Positions 7,549 through 14,122 of a DNA stretch of 34,636 bases are shown one piece after another. The DNA is from Cloacimonetes bacterium TCS62 (GTDB lineage Bacteria; Cloacimonadota; Cloacimonadia; Cloacimonadales; TCS61): positions 1 through 34,636 of the forward strand of contig LSCM01000001.1 of NCBI GenBank assembly GCA_001577185.1, given 5' to 3'. The position numbers and the translations under genes were made by a program. Each line of letters opens with the position of its first letter. Position 1 is the stretch's first letter. Under the pieces are notes generated by a model, which saw only the letters and a program-made list of their open reading frames with translations, was not told the origin of the DNA and did not search any database.

Positions 7549-8793
7549 ATGTCAGAAAAACTTGTTTATGGAGATGTTGGAAGTGAAAAAGCAATGGACT
7601 TCGAAAAGACTTATGGTGCCCACAATTATCATCCACTTCCAGTTGTAATTGCAAAAGGAAAGGGAACAAAAGTATGGGATCCTGAAGGTAAAGAATATTT
7701 TGATTTTTTATCCGCATATTCTGCTGTAAATCAAGGTCATTGCCATCCTAAGATCATTGATGCATTAATTGAGCAAGCAAAGACATTAACGTTAACTTCA
7801 CGAGCATTTTATAATAATAAATTAGGAAAATATGAAAAATTCATCACTGATTTCTTTGGATACGATATGGTTCTCCCAATGAATACAGGTGCTGAAGCTG
7901 TTGAAACTGCCATGAAATTATCTCGCAAATGGGGATATGAGGTAAAAGGTATTAAACCAAACAAGGCAATTATAATTGTGGCTAAAGGAAACTTCCATGG
8001 TAGAACTCTGGGTATCATTTCAGCTTCAACAGATCCAGTTGCCTACCATAATTACGGCCCCTTTCTACCAGGAATTATGAAAATTCCCTATAATGATACA
8101 GCTGCTTTGCAAAGAATTTTGGAAAAACATGGAGAGAATGTTTGTGCATTTATGGTCGAACCAATTCAAGGCGAAGCAGGAGTTTATGTTCCAAATGATG
8201 GATATTTAAAACAATGCTATGAAATTTGTGGGAATTATAATGTGCTTTTAGTAGCTGATGAAGTTCAAACTGGAATTGGTCGTACTGGTGAATTATTGTG
8301 CAGTGATTATGATCAGATCAAACCCGATATTGTGATATTAGGTAAAGCTCTCTCAGGTGGTGTGCTTCCAATTTCAGCTGTTCTATCAAGTAAAGAAATT
8401 ATGATGGTGATTAAGCCAGGCCAACATGGTTCTACTTTTGGAGGATTTCCACTAGCTTGTGCTGTTGCAAAGGCTTCTTTAGAAGTTGTTCAAGATGAAA
8501 ATTTAGCTGAAAAAGCAAAAAAATTGGGAAAAATATTTAGAGAAGAATTAGAAAAATTTCAAACTCCTATGATCTCAGTTGTAAGAGGAAAAGGACTTTT
8601 GAATGCAATTGTAATAAAAGCTCACGAGGGAATTGATGCTTGGGAAATTTGTTTGAAGTTAAAAGAAAATGGTTTACTAGCTAAACAAACTCATCAACAT
8701 ATCATAAGGTTTGCTCCTCCACTTGTTATTACTGAAGAAGAATTGATGGAGAGTGTTAATATTATCAGAAAAACTTTTGAAGAATTAAAATAA
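7549..8793 (+). CDS. rocD: Ornithine aminotransferase (ornithine-oxo-acid transaminase)
   Basis: Fold-type I class III PLP enzyme that converts ornithine and 2-oxoglutarate to glutamate semialdehyde and glutamate, in the cytoplasm. Visible motifs: KTYGAHNYHPLPVV near the N-terminus, typical of ornithine aminotransferase; MNTGAEAVETA (111-121); the PLP-binding Asp in ADEVQTGIGRTG (D237); and Lys266 in LGKALSGG, the Schiff-base lysine. The 414-residue length is normal. Start ATG 7549 has GGAG seven bases upstream. It appears monocistronic, with its own terminator at 8823. Acetylornithine aminotransferase is the main alternative; the N-terminal signature and RAFYNN favour RocD. Confidence 0.92.
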   Translation: MSEKLVYGDVGSEKAMDFEKTYGAHNYHPLPVVIAKGKGTKVWDPEGKEYFDFLSAYSAVNQGHCHPKIIDALIEQAKTLTLTSRAFYNNKLGKYEKFITDFFGYDMVLPMNTGAEAVETAMKLSRKWGYEVKGIKPNKAIIIVAKGNFHGRTLGIISASTDPVAYHNYGPFLPGIMKIPYNDTAALQRILEKHGENVCAFMVEPIQGEAGVYVPNDGYLKQCYEICGNYNVLLVADEVQTGIGRTGELLCSDYDQIKPDIVILGKALSGGVLPISAVLSSKEIMMVIKPGQHGSTFGGFPLACAVAKASLEVVQDENLAEKAKKLGKIFREELEKFQTPMISVVRGKGLLNAIVIKAHEGIDAWEICLKLKENGLLAKQTHQHIIRFAPPLVITEEELMESVNIIRKTFEELK

Positions 8794-8822
8794 TTTACAG
8801 TTAAGATCTAGGTTTATATTAT

Positions 8823-8853
8823 AAGCCACCCTGACTGTTAATAGGGTGGCTTT
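8823..8853 (+). terminator. rocD terminator
   Basis: AAGCCACCCT (8823-8832) pairs with AGGGTGGCTT (8843-8852) around a 10-base loop, 30 bases after the rocD stop. The T run is short (TTTGTCTT). Confidence 0.8.
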
Positions 8854-8933
8854 GTCTTATTTATTTATGAGTTCTGCATAATTAGAGTGAAATAGTAGAT
8901 AAATCCAAAAATTACTCTTGACTCTGCCAAATT

Positions 8934-8962
8934 AAAACCGCTGATTTTCAGCGGTTTTTTTT
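8934..8962 (+). terminator. Second terminator hairpin after rocD
   Basis: AAAACCGCTGA (8934-8944) and TCAGCGGTTTT (8948-8958) form an 11-base perfect stem with a three-base loop, followed by T to 8962 (eight T in all). It is a textbook intrinsic terminator on the plus strand, 81 bases beyond the first one. A matching A run makes it usable from the other strand too. Confidence 0.85.
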
Positions 8963-9015
8963 GCAAAAGTGCCCCGTCCTGAAATAGGTTGACAAAAACC
9001 TAAACTAGAGATGTG

Positions 9016-9060
9016 AACCCAGTGAAATATTCTCGTTCCTCGAATTTCACAGGTCAAGAA
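9016..9060. repeat. Intergenic hairpin repeat, copy 1
   Basis: 45-base unit sharing 43 positions with the copy at 9094-9138. It holds a stem GTGAAAT (9022-9028) / ATTTCAC (9044-9050) around a 15-base loop with core TTCTCGTTCCTCGA, then AGGTCAAGAA. The outermost stem pair is G-C here and A-T in copy 2. Confidence 0.9.
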
Positions 9061-9093
9061 TGAAAAAAGCAAAAAGATTAAAGGAAAAAGAAA

Positions 9094-9138
9094 AACCCAA
9101 TGAAATATTCTCGTTCCTCGAATTTCATAGGTCAAGAA
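9094..9138. repeat. Intergenic hairpin repeat, copy 2
   Basis: Direct repeat of 9016-9060 at a period of 78 bases, with 33 unrelated bases between copies. Stem arms are ATGAAAT (9100-9106) and ATTTCAT (9122-9128). The only differences from copy 1 are at 9100 (A for G) and 9128 (T for C), which pair with each other. Confidence 0.9.
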
Positions 9139-9304
9139 GGGGAAAAGGATAAAAAAGAATAAAGAAAGATCAATGGCTGATTGACAGCTAACTTTGTTTT
9201 TAAATAGAACTGTCTTTCTGAGGTGTCTCTCATCTTAACTTACGAAGAATCTCGTGCTGATCTCCCACTATTTCTCCTCGTTCCAGAAAATTCGCTGTCT
9301 TTTG

Positions 9305-9357
9305 AAGTGAAATGTGAAATGGGAATTACGAATTGTGAATGGTGAATTATGAATTAA
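9305..9357. repeat. Imprecise tandem micro-repeat (GTGAAAT / GAATTNNGAAT type)
   Basis: Runs of related short words: AGTGAAATGTGAAATGGGAA, then GAATTACGAATTGTGAAT, then GGTGAATTATGAATTA. Units of about 7 to 10 bases recur with drift. Non-coding in all frames that I checked. Confidence 0.6.
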
Positions 9358-9366
9358 CAATCCCTA

Positions 9367-9406
9367 TACCCTAAACCTCTAAACTCCTAAACCTCTAAAC
9401 TTCTAA
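9367..9406. repeat. Imprecise tandem repeat of CTAAACCT/CTAAACTC
   Basis: The word CTAAAC recurs four times (near 9371, 9379, 9387, 9395) with CCT, TCC or CTC linkers, ending in TTCTAA. It is a short degenerate C-rich tandem repeat on the plus strand with no coding potential. Confidence 0.6.
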
Positions 9407-9479
9407 TTTCGGGTTACCGAATCTTCTGAATGTTGAATTTCATTTCGTACAAATATTCCCAATACCCACTTCTTTTTAC

Positions 9480-9508
9480 TTGACTAATAAACTCTGGCCT
9501 AATTTAAT
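9480..9508 (+). promoter_or_regulatory. Promoter for the ABC lipoprotein-permease pair
   Basis: TTGACT (9480-9485), a 17-base spacer, then TTTAAT (9503-9508): five of six matches at each box. The start point would be near 9515, leaving a leader of about 95 bases to the ATG at 9610. No riboswitch-like fold was recognised in the leader. Confidence 0.55.
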
Positions 9509-9609
9509 AATTAAAAAAATTATTCAAAGAGAGTTTGAAATTGAAATCTCAAAAATTAAAAAAGAATTATGAAAAAACTAAAAAAGTTAGCTTTATAAAA
9601 GGAGTATTG

Positions 9610-10509
9610 ATGAAAAAAATAACACTATTAATTTTAATAACAGTTATGATCATTAGTTGTACAAATAACCAAGATAATAAATTAGTGATCGGGTTAATTA
9701 AACCTTCTTTAAATCATCTACCTATCGATTTTGGATTCAATATTAAAACACTAAATAAAGATAATTACCAAATTAGATACTTTTCATCTGGCTGGGAAAC
9801 TAATGAAGCTTTAGTAGCAAAAAAAATTGATCTCGCAGTAATGCCATTCACCTATTCATGGACTGATATAGCAAATGGTAAAAAAATTAAGATCATCTCT
9901 TTTTTCGAACGGGAAAGCGATGGGATAATAACTTCTACAAAATTTAAAAATCTAGCCGATCTAAAAAATAAGCGAATAGGTGTTCTGAGAGCTTCTACCT
10001 TGGATGTATTTGCTGAAATGGTATCTCAGGAGCGAGATTTGAACTTTGAACTTGTATACTTCCGTACTCCTATGGACATGGCCGCAGCTTTAAAAACTAA
10101 AAAAGTAGACGCACTTAGTTATTATGTTCCTTCGATCTTTAAATTTAGTGAGGAATTTCATGTGATACACTGGTATAGTGATGATTATCCAGCTCATTCT
10201 TGCTGCGATATATCTGTCACTCAAACAGCTTTGGATAATAAACAGTCCTTGATATCAAATTTTATGCTTAACCTGAATGAGAGTACTAATCAGCTAAATA
10301 ATTCACCAAAAGCAGCTTTTGAAGCAGCAAGAATATTCTATAACATACCAATTGATCTTGCCAAAAAATCTTTATATAATACAAAATACATTTTAAATCT
10401 AGATGAAGATATGAAAAACTTTGAAGAGAAGGTCGCAAATATTATGTTCAAAAAAGAATATATAAAAAGAAGAGTAGATAAGGATGAAGTTTACTACAAC
10501 ATCGACTAA
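9610..10509 (+). CDS. ABC transporter substrate-binding lipoprotein (NMT1/ThiY/SsuA-like)
   Basis: Predicted periplasmic binding protein that captures a small organic ligand for import. The 299-residue product starts at ATG 9610, with AGGAG five bases upstream, and opens with a lipoprotein signal MKKITLLILITVMIISC (lipobox Cys17). An upstream in-frame TTG at 9535 would add 25 mostly Lys-rich residues ahead of the signal peptide and is rejected. The body resembles the NMT1/nitrate-sulfonate-taurine group: SSGWETNEALVAKKIDLAVM, FKNLADLKNKRIGVL and a second-lobe PMDMAAALKTKKVDAL. The next gene overlaps it by 26 bases and encodes the permease. Ligand is not readable from sequence; thiamin precursors are one guess, because thiN is 1.3 kb downstream. 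Confidence 0.8.
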   Translation: MKKITLLILITVMIISCTNNQDNKLVIGLIKPSLNHLPIDFGFNIKTLNKDNYQIRYFSSGWETNEALVAKKIDLAVMPFTYSWTDIANGKKIKIISFFERESDGIITSTKFKNLADLKNKRIGVLRASTLDVFAEMVSQERDLNFELVYFRTPMDMAAALKTKKVDALSYYVPSIFKFSEEFHVIHWYSDDYPAHSCCDISVTQTALDNKQSLISNFMLNLNESTNQLNNSPKAAFEAARIFYNIPIDLAKKSLYNTKYILNLDEDMKNFEEKVANIMFKKEYIKRRVDKDEVYYNID

Positions 10510-11212
10510 GTCTAGTGTAATTGGTTACTTTCTGATTATCATTGTTTTTATCTTGTTAGCCCTATCATTAAATGTTGGTATTAGAAATTTTGATATCACT
10601 TACCAGCAAATTATCCAACTTCTAGATGATCTTCTACACTCCTTTCTGCGAGTATCATTATCATCACTAACTGCCTGGATTTGTGGAATTTTAGTGGGAT
10701 ATTTCCTATCACATTATCTGAAGATTTCTTCTCTATTTCTTCCACTCATAAATTTCATCCGTCATATCTCTGCATTTGCCTGGCTTCCATTTGCAATCAT
10801 CTGGTTCGGATTAGGAGAACCTCCGATCGCATTTGTTATGTTTATAAGTTTATTTTTTCCGGCTATTATTGGAGCGATCGATAGCTTTGAACAGATCCAA
10901 CCTGAATACATTGAGGAAGCTAAGGTGAATGGAGCAAATAATTGGCAAATTCTAAAGTTTATTGAAATACCTTTATCTATTACAAATTTCATCAATCTAT
11001 TTAGAATCCTATGGGGATTGGGATGGTCAGTGATCATTGCAGCAGAAATGTTAGGTGTAAATTCTGGAATTGGATTTCGTCTTCTGGATTTTCGTTATTT
11101 ATTAAAATATCCTCAAATGATCTACTATATTTTAACTATTGGTATTTTGGGAGTTGTATCTGATCGGTGGATCAAAAAACTTCAACTGAGAGTTAAAACT
11201 TCATTGTTCTAA
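10484..11212 (+). CDS. ABC transporter permease (TauC/SsuC-type)
   Basis: Inner-membrane permease of the binding-protein-dependent family, 242 residues and about six membrane helices (first at about 13-30). The EAA loop that contacts the ATPase is present: EEAKVNGANNWQILKFIEIP at 144-163, with the invariant Gly at 150. It overlaps the binding-protein gene by 26 bases in another frame, so the two are co-translated. No ATP-binding subunit follows; the next gene is an unrelated pilin-like protein with its own promoter. The ATPase must be elsewhere, be shared, or the system is incomplete. Confidence 0.85.
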   Translation: MKFTTTSTKSSVIGYFLIIIVFILLALSLNVGIRNFDITYQQIIQLLDDLLHSFLRVSLSSLTAWICGILVGYFLSHYLKISSLFLPLINFIRHISAFAWLPFAIIWFGLGEPPIAFVMFISLFFPAIIGAIDSFEQIQPEYIEEAKVNGANNWQILKFIEIPLSITNFINLFRILWGLGWSVIIAAEMLGVNSGIGFRLLDFRYLLKYPQMIYYILTIGILGVVSDRWIKKLQLRVKTSLF

Positions 11213-11221
11213 AAAAATTAC

Positions 11222-11250
11222 TTGCATAGATGATACATATAAAATAATAA
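11222..11250 (+). promoter_or_regulatory. Promoter of the pilin-like gene
   Basis: TTGCAT (11222-11227), a 17-base spacer and TAATAA (11245-11250). The start point would be near 11257, just ahead of the Shine-Dalgarno AAAGGAGG at 11264-11271. Confidence 0.5.
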
Positions 11251-11280
11251 CAAACAATGATTTAAAGGAGGTTCTTTTTA

Positions 11281-11706
11281 ATGAGAACACAACAAATTTT
11301 ATTAATCGTGCTCAGTATAATTATAGTTGGAATAGCAGTTTCGGTAGGGATCACAATGTTTAATGCACAAGCTACAAATGCAAATAAACAAGCTATAATT
11401 AGCGATATGAACTACTTCGCTGCACGAGCTTTAGTATTCTACAAAAGACCTACTACTCATGGTGGAGGTGGGAATAGTTGGACTTCTGATGTTGATAATC
11501 TTGGAATGTGGTTAGGTTTCGAATATGATGATAGTAACGATGAACTTTCAAATGAGAATGGTAGTTATACACTATCTGTAAATGATGATGTATTAACTAT
11601 TACTGGTATCGGAACTAAAAAGGGAAATGATAGCTCTACTTCCGTTAAAGCTACACTACAACTTACCGGTTCAACCAGCAATGTAAATACAACTATCGTA
11701 AATTAA
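11281..11706 (+). CDS. Small exported protein with pilin-like N-terminal helix
   Basis: A 141-residue protein whose first 28 residues are an unbroken hydrophobic helix (TQQILLIVLSIIIVGIAVSV) leading into an amphipathic segment and a Ser/Thr/Asn/Gly-rich head (about 57-141). This layout is that of type IV pilins and pseudopilins, but the prepilin-peptidase signature (Gly followed by Phe-Thr-Leu-Ile-Glu) is absent and no Glu5 is seen. I have an impression of similar N-termini in Cloacimonadota and relatives; this is memory, not a search. The gene has a good promoter, a strong Shine-Dalgarno nine bases from the ATG and its own terminator, so it is probably an abundant single-gene product. The head has no Cys and no catalytic motif. 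Confidence 0.75.
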   Translation: MRTQQILLIVLSIIIVGIAVSVGITMFNAQATNANKQAIISDMNYFAARALVFYKRPTTHGGGGNSWTSDVDNLGMWLGFEYDDSNDELSNENGSYTLSVNDDVLTITGIGTKKGNDSSTSVKATLQLTGSTSNVNTTIVN

Positions 11707-11733
11707 TTGATCATCATAAACTCAATTAAACAT

Positions 11734-11764
11734 AAGTGAATTATAGAAGGGAATTCACTTTTTT
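11734..11764 (+). terminator. Terminator of the pilin-like gene, abutting thiN
   Basis: AAGTGAATT (11734-11742) pairs with AATTCACTT (11752-11760) around a nine-base loop, followed by T to 11764. The thiN ATG begins at 11767. The only Shine-Dalgarno-like bases before thiN (GAAGGG, 11746-11751) sit in the loop. Confidence 0.75.
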
Positions 11765-11766
11765 AT

Positions 11767-12399
11767 ATGAAATACAAAAATATTGCAATAGTTGCAAGTG
11801 GGCTTAAAGTCCCAAAAATGAAAAGATTAATAAAAAAAACATCTATTATTATAGCTGCTGATGGTGGTACAAAGAATTGCTTAAAATGTAATATAGTTCC
11901 AGATTATATTGTCGGTGATATGGATTCAATTACTAGTTTTCAGCAAGAAAAATTAGCAAAATGTGAAATTATCGAAAGAAAAGATCAAAACTTTACCGAC
12001 CTGCAAAAAGCACTTCAATTTGCTAAAACATTAAAACCAACATCGATTCAAATATTCTCAGTATTTGGCAAACGCACTGACCATTTTGTAGCTAATCTAA
12101 TGATCTTGCAAAACTACAGCGAAAGTGCAAATATCACTATTTACGATAAAGGTGGAGAAATGATCATACTAAAGCCAGGTATTCACAAATTTACAGATCA
12201 GAGAATTGATCAGATAATTTCCATTTTTTCTTTTCAAAAAGTTCAACAACTAACTCTAAAGGGATTTAAGTATGATCTTTCATGTGAGAATTTTACTTCA
12301 AATTTTATTGGTGTTAGTAATGTAATTAAAAAATCTAATTGTGAAATCAGCTTTATAAAGGGTAAACTATTTTATTATAAAAATTACTTCATAGAATAA
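11767..12399 (+). CDS. thiN: Thiamin pyrophosphokinase
   Basis: Transfers pyrophosphate from ATP to thiamin, giving the cofactor TPP, in the cytoplasm. The 210 residues carry the family motifs in order: AADGG (30-34), GDMDS (50-54), DQNFTD (73-78), the catalytic-domain GKRTDH (101-106) followed by VANL, and the C-terminal thiamin-binding beta domain ending near GVSNVIKKSNCEISF. Length is normal. Start ATG 11767 is fixed by the following beta strand NIAIVASG, but lacks a usable Shine-Dalgarno, the nearest one being inside the preceding terminator loop. A salvage role would fit with the upstream ABC import genes, although the pilin-like unit separates them. Confidence 0.9.
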   Translation: MKYKNIAIVASGLKVPKMKRLIKKTSIIIAADGGTKNCLKCNIVPDYIVGDMDSITSFQQEKLAKCEIIERKDQNFTDLQKALQFAKTLKPTSIQIFSVFGKRTDHFVANLMILQNYSESANITIYDKGGEMIILKPGIHKFTDQRIDQIISIFSFQKVQQLTLKGFKYDLSCENFTSNFIGVSNVIKKSNCEISFIKGKLFYYKNYFIE

Positions 12400-12422
12400 A
12401 CAAGATACCGCAAAAAAAAACT

Positions 12423-12452
12423 TGCAAAATTCTTTTAATTTGAAATTTTGCA
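12423..12452. promoter_or_regulatory. Inverted repeat upstream of the TPR gene
   Basis: TGCAAAATT (12423-12431) and AATTTTGCA (12444-12452) are perfect 9-base arms, 12 bases apart, lying 18 to 48 bases before the Shine-Dalgarno. It could be an operator or a weak hairpin; no T run follows, so it is not a terminator. TAGAAT at 12454 is a possible -10 box, with no good -35 at the right distance. Confidence 0.35.
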
Positions 12453-12478
12453 TTAGAATTTAAATATTGGAGGATATG

Positions 12479-14071
12479 GTGAAAAAATTATTAATTCTAT
12501 TAAGCTTGATTTTTCTGCAAACTCTCGTTATTGCATCTGCTCAAAAAGTTGCTATCTTAAATTTTGAGAATAAAGATAGAGAAAGTGATTATGTTGTAAA
12601 ATCAATGATGAAAAGAGATTTTAAATCGGTCTTTAAAGATCATGAGACTTTAAAACTGATCGATATGGATGATGCTGAAGAAGTTTTTGAAGATTCAGGT
12701 ATTTCAAATATCTCTTATGTAGGCTCTGAAGAGATCGCTGAAATGGGTAAAAACTTAGAAGCAGATATTGTGATTTGGGGTGATGTATCTTCAATATCTA
12801 ATTCAAAATTTAAAATTATAGCAAAGATCTTTAGTTTAGCATCAAATGACGTTACAGCTATTATTTTCAATGTAGAAAAACGAAGTAAACCTCGTAGAAA
12901 GGTCATTGAAAAAAAACTTATCGCAAAACTGGAACAGTTGAGCGGAGGTGAAATTGAGCAAATAAGGAATATCGCTATGCAACATTTTAATAGCAAAAAT
13001 TTTGAATCTGCCCAAGAATCGTTTCTTAAATTAATTAAATTAGAACCAAAAAATGTCGATGCATATTTCTTTCTTGGCATAATTTCTTATATTAACGAAA
13101 ATTTTATCGAATCAATTGATTATTTCAATACTGGTTTGGATTATGATTCGGATAATGTTGATATATTAAATTATCTTAGTAAATCATATAGAAAGATCGA
13201 GGATTACGAGAATGCAGTCTATGCATTAAAACAAATCGCTGATGTTGAACCTAATAATAAAAATGTTTGGTCTCAGATCGGAGAAATTTATTCCAGTATC
13301 GAATACTATACTGAAGCTCAAGAGGCATTAGAAAAAGCAATTAGCATAGATCCAGAGTATGATGAAGCTTATAAAACACTTGGTGTATTGCTCTATGATC
13401 AGGGTTTATTTGATCAGGCAATTTCACCTTTGGAAAAAGCTACTCAATTCTATCCAGATGATGATGCACTTCAGAAAAAATTAGCGAAATGTTATTTCAA
13501 AACCGGAAAATTAGATTCAGCTATCGCAAATTATAAAAAAGTTGTTAAAAATCAACCGGATAATGTAAGTGCCTATTTTAATCTTGCAGGAGCGTATCGA
13601 GTAACAAATAAAAATGATCTAGCTCTTCAAACTTTGCTTAAACTCAAGAAATTATCTCCTGAACTTCCTAAGGTTTATTTTAGATTAGCGGATATTTATA
13701 TAGCGATCAAAGATTATACTAAAGCTATTCAGAGTGTAAATAAATCGATAGAAATAGATCCTACTCTTTATCAATCCTATAAGATAATGGCTCTCATCAA
13801 ACAAAGTTTAGGTTATAAAAAGTATGAAAAATACCTGGATTATGAAGAAAAATATAAAGACAAAAGCGTTTATTTTGGTAAAAAAGCAGATGAATTAGTT
13901 GAAAAACGTGATAAAGTAAAAAAGGAAGCTTACAACTATTTTATAGAATCAGGTAATTATCTGGATAAAACCAAAGCAAGAACTGATGATCCAAGTATTT
14001 TAAAAGAGATACAAAATAGTAAAAAGACTTTAAATCAATTGCTTAATGCAACAAAAGATAGTGCATTTTAA
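12479..14071 (+). CDS. Exported protein: TolB/CsgG-like N-domain plus TPR repeats
   Basis: A 530-residue periplasmic or surface-facing protein of unknown specific role. I place the start at GTG 12479, five bases after GGAGG (12469-12473). This gives a clean signal peptide MKKLLILLSLIFLQTLVIASA with an AxA cleavage site at 19-21; in-frame TTG 12467 and ATG 12476 overlap or crowd the ribosome site. Residues about 22-150 (KVAILNFENKDRE, LEADIVIWGDVSS) resemble the nucleotide-free TolB-N/CsgG type domain found in outer-membrane assembly proteins. From about 150 to 450 there are roughly eight TPR units (for example AYFFLGIISYINENFIESID and AYKTLGVLLYDQGLFDQAI), followed by a charged helical tail. 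TPRs imply protein-protein contacts. It stands alone between thiN and a strong terminator. Confidence 0.75.
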   Translation: MKKLLILLSLIFLQTLVIASAQKVAILNFENKDRESDYVVKSMMKRDFKSVFKDHETLKLIDMDDAEEVFEDSGISNISYVGSEEIAEMGKNLEADIVIWGDVSSISNSKFKIIAKIFSLASNDVTAIIFNVEKRSKPRRKVIEKKLIAKLEQLSGGEIEQIRNIAMQHFNSKNFESAQESFLKLIKLEPKNVDAYFFLGIISYINENFIESIDYFNTGLDYDSDNVDILNYLSKSYRKIEDYENAVYALKQIADVEPNNKNVWSQIGEIYSSIEYYTEAQEALEKAISIDPEYDEAYKTLGVLLYDQGLFDQAISPLEKATQFYPDDDALQKKLAKCYFKTGKLDSAIANYKKVVKNQPDNVSAYFNLAGAYRVTNKNDLALQTLLKLKKLSPELPKVYFRLADIYIAIKDYTKAIQSVNKSIEIDPTLYQSYKIMALIKQSLGYKKYEKYLDYEEKYKDKSVYFGKKADELVEKRDKVKKEAYNYFIESGNYLDKTKARTDDPSILKEIQNSKKTLNQLLNATKDSAF

Positions 14072-14090
14072 ACTTCAATATAGTTATACC

Positions 14091-14122
14091 AACAGCTCTG
14101 ATAATACAGAGCTGTTTTTTTT
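14091..14122 (+). terminator. Terminator after the TPR gene, at the convergent radA end
   Basis: AACAGCTCTG (14091-14100) pairs with CAGAGCTGTT (14107-14116), then T continues to 14122. It overlaps the radA stop codon (14121-14123) on the other strand. The minus strand lacks a T run after the stem, so it serves mainly the plus-strand gene. Confidence 0.9.

Larger units (their letters stand above)
8963..9479. other. Gene-free intergenic stretch with degraded repeats
   Basis: No credible coding sequence is present between rocD and the ABC lipoprotein gene (8794-9609). The content is two terminators (8823, 8934), a short inverted repeat TAGGTT/AACCTA at 8985-9002 next to TTGACA, two copies of a 45-base hairpin repeat (9016, 9094), a purine-rich A/G tract (about 9139-9177), an isolated TTGACA at 9181, unexplained sequence (9200-9300) and two low-complexity blocks (9305-9357, 9367-9406). 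An open frame on the minus strand at 8932-9135 merely translates the hairpin repeat twice. I see no transposase remnant. Confidence 0.7.

Noticed and set aside
8932..9135. 67-codon open frame on the minus strand with an internal duplicated peptide
   Set aside because: The duplicated peptide is only the translation of the two hairpin repeats; it runs through a terminator stem and has no ribosome site.
9016..9138. CRISPR-like geometry: two 45-base repeats with a 33-base spacer
   Set aside because: Only two units, the repeat is a hairpin with variation in the stem, the spacer is simple A/G-rich DNA, and no cas gene is in the window.
9220..9290. Possible TPP riboswitch before the ABC genes (CTGAGG ... 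GTGCTGATCTC)
   Set aside because: The words occur, but the P2-P5 helices and the conserved ACCTGA context are missing, and the segment lies upstream of the best promoter.
9535..9609. N-terminal extension of the ABC lipoprotein from TTG 9535
   Set aside because: It would place 25 mostly Lys-rich residues before a canonical lipoprotein signal peptide; ATG 9610 has a good Shine-Dalgarno.
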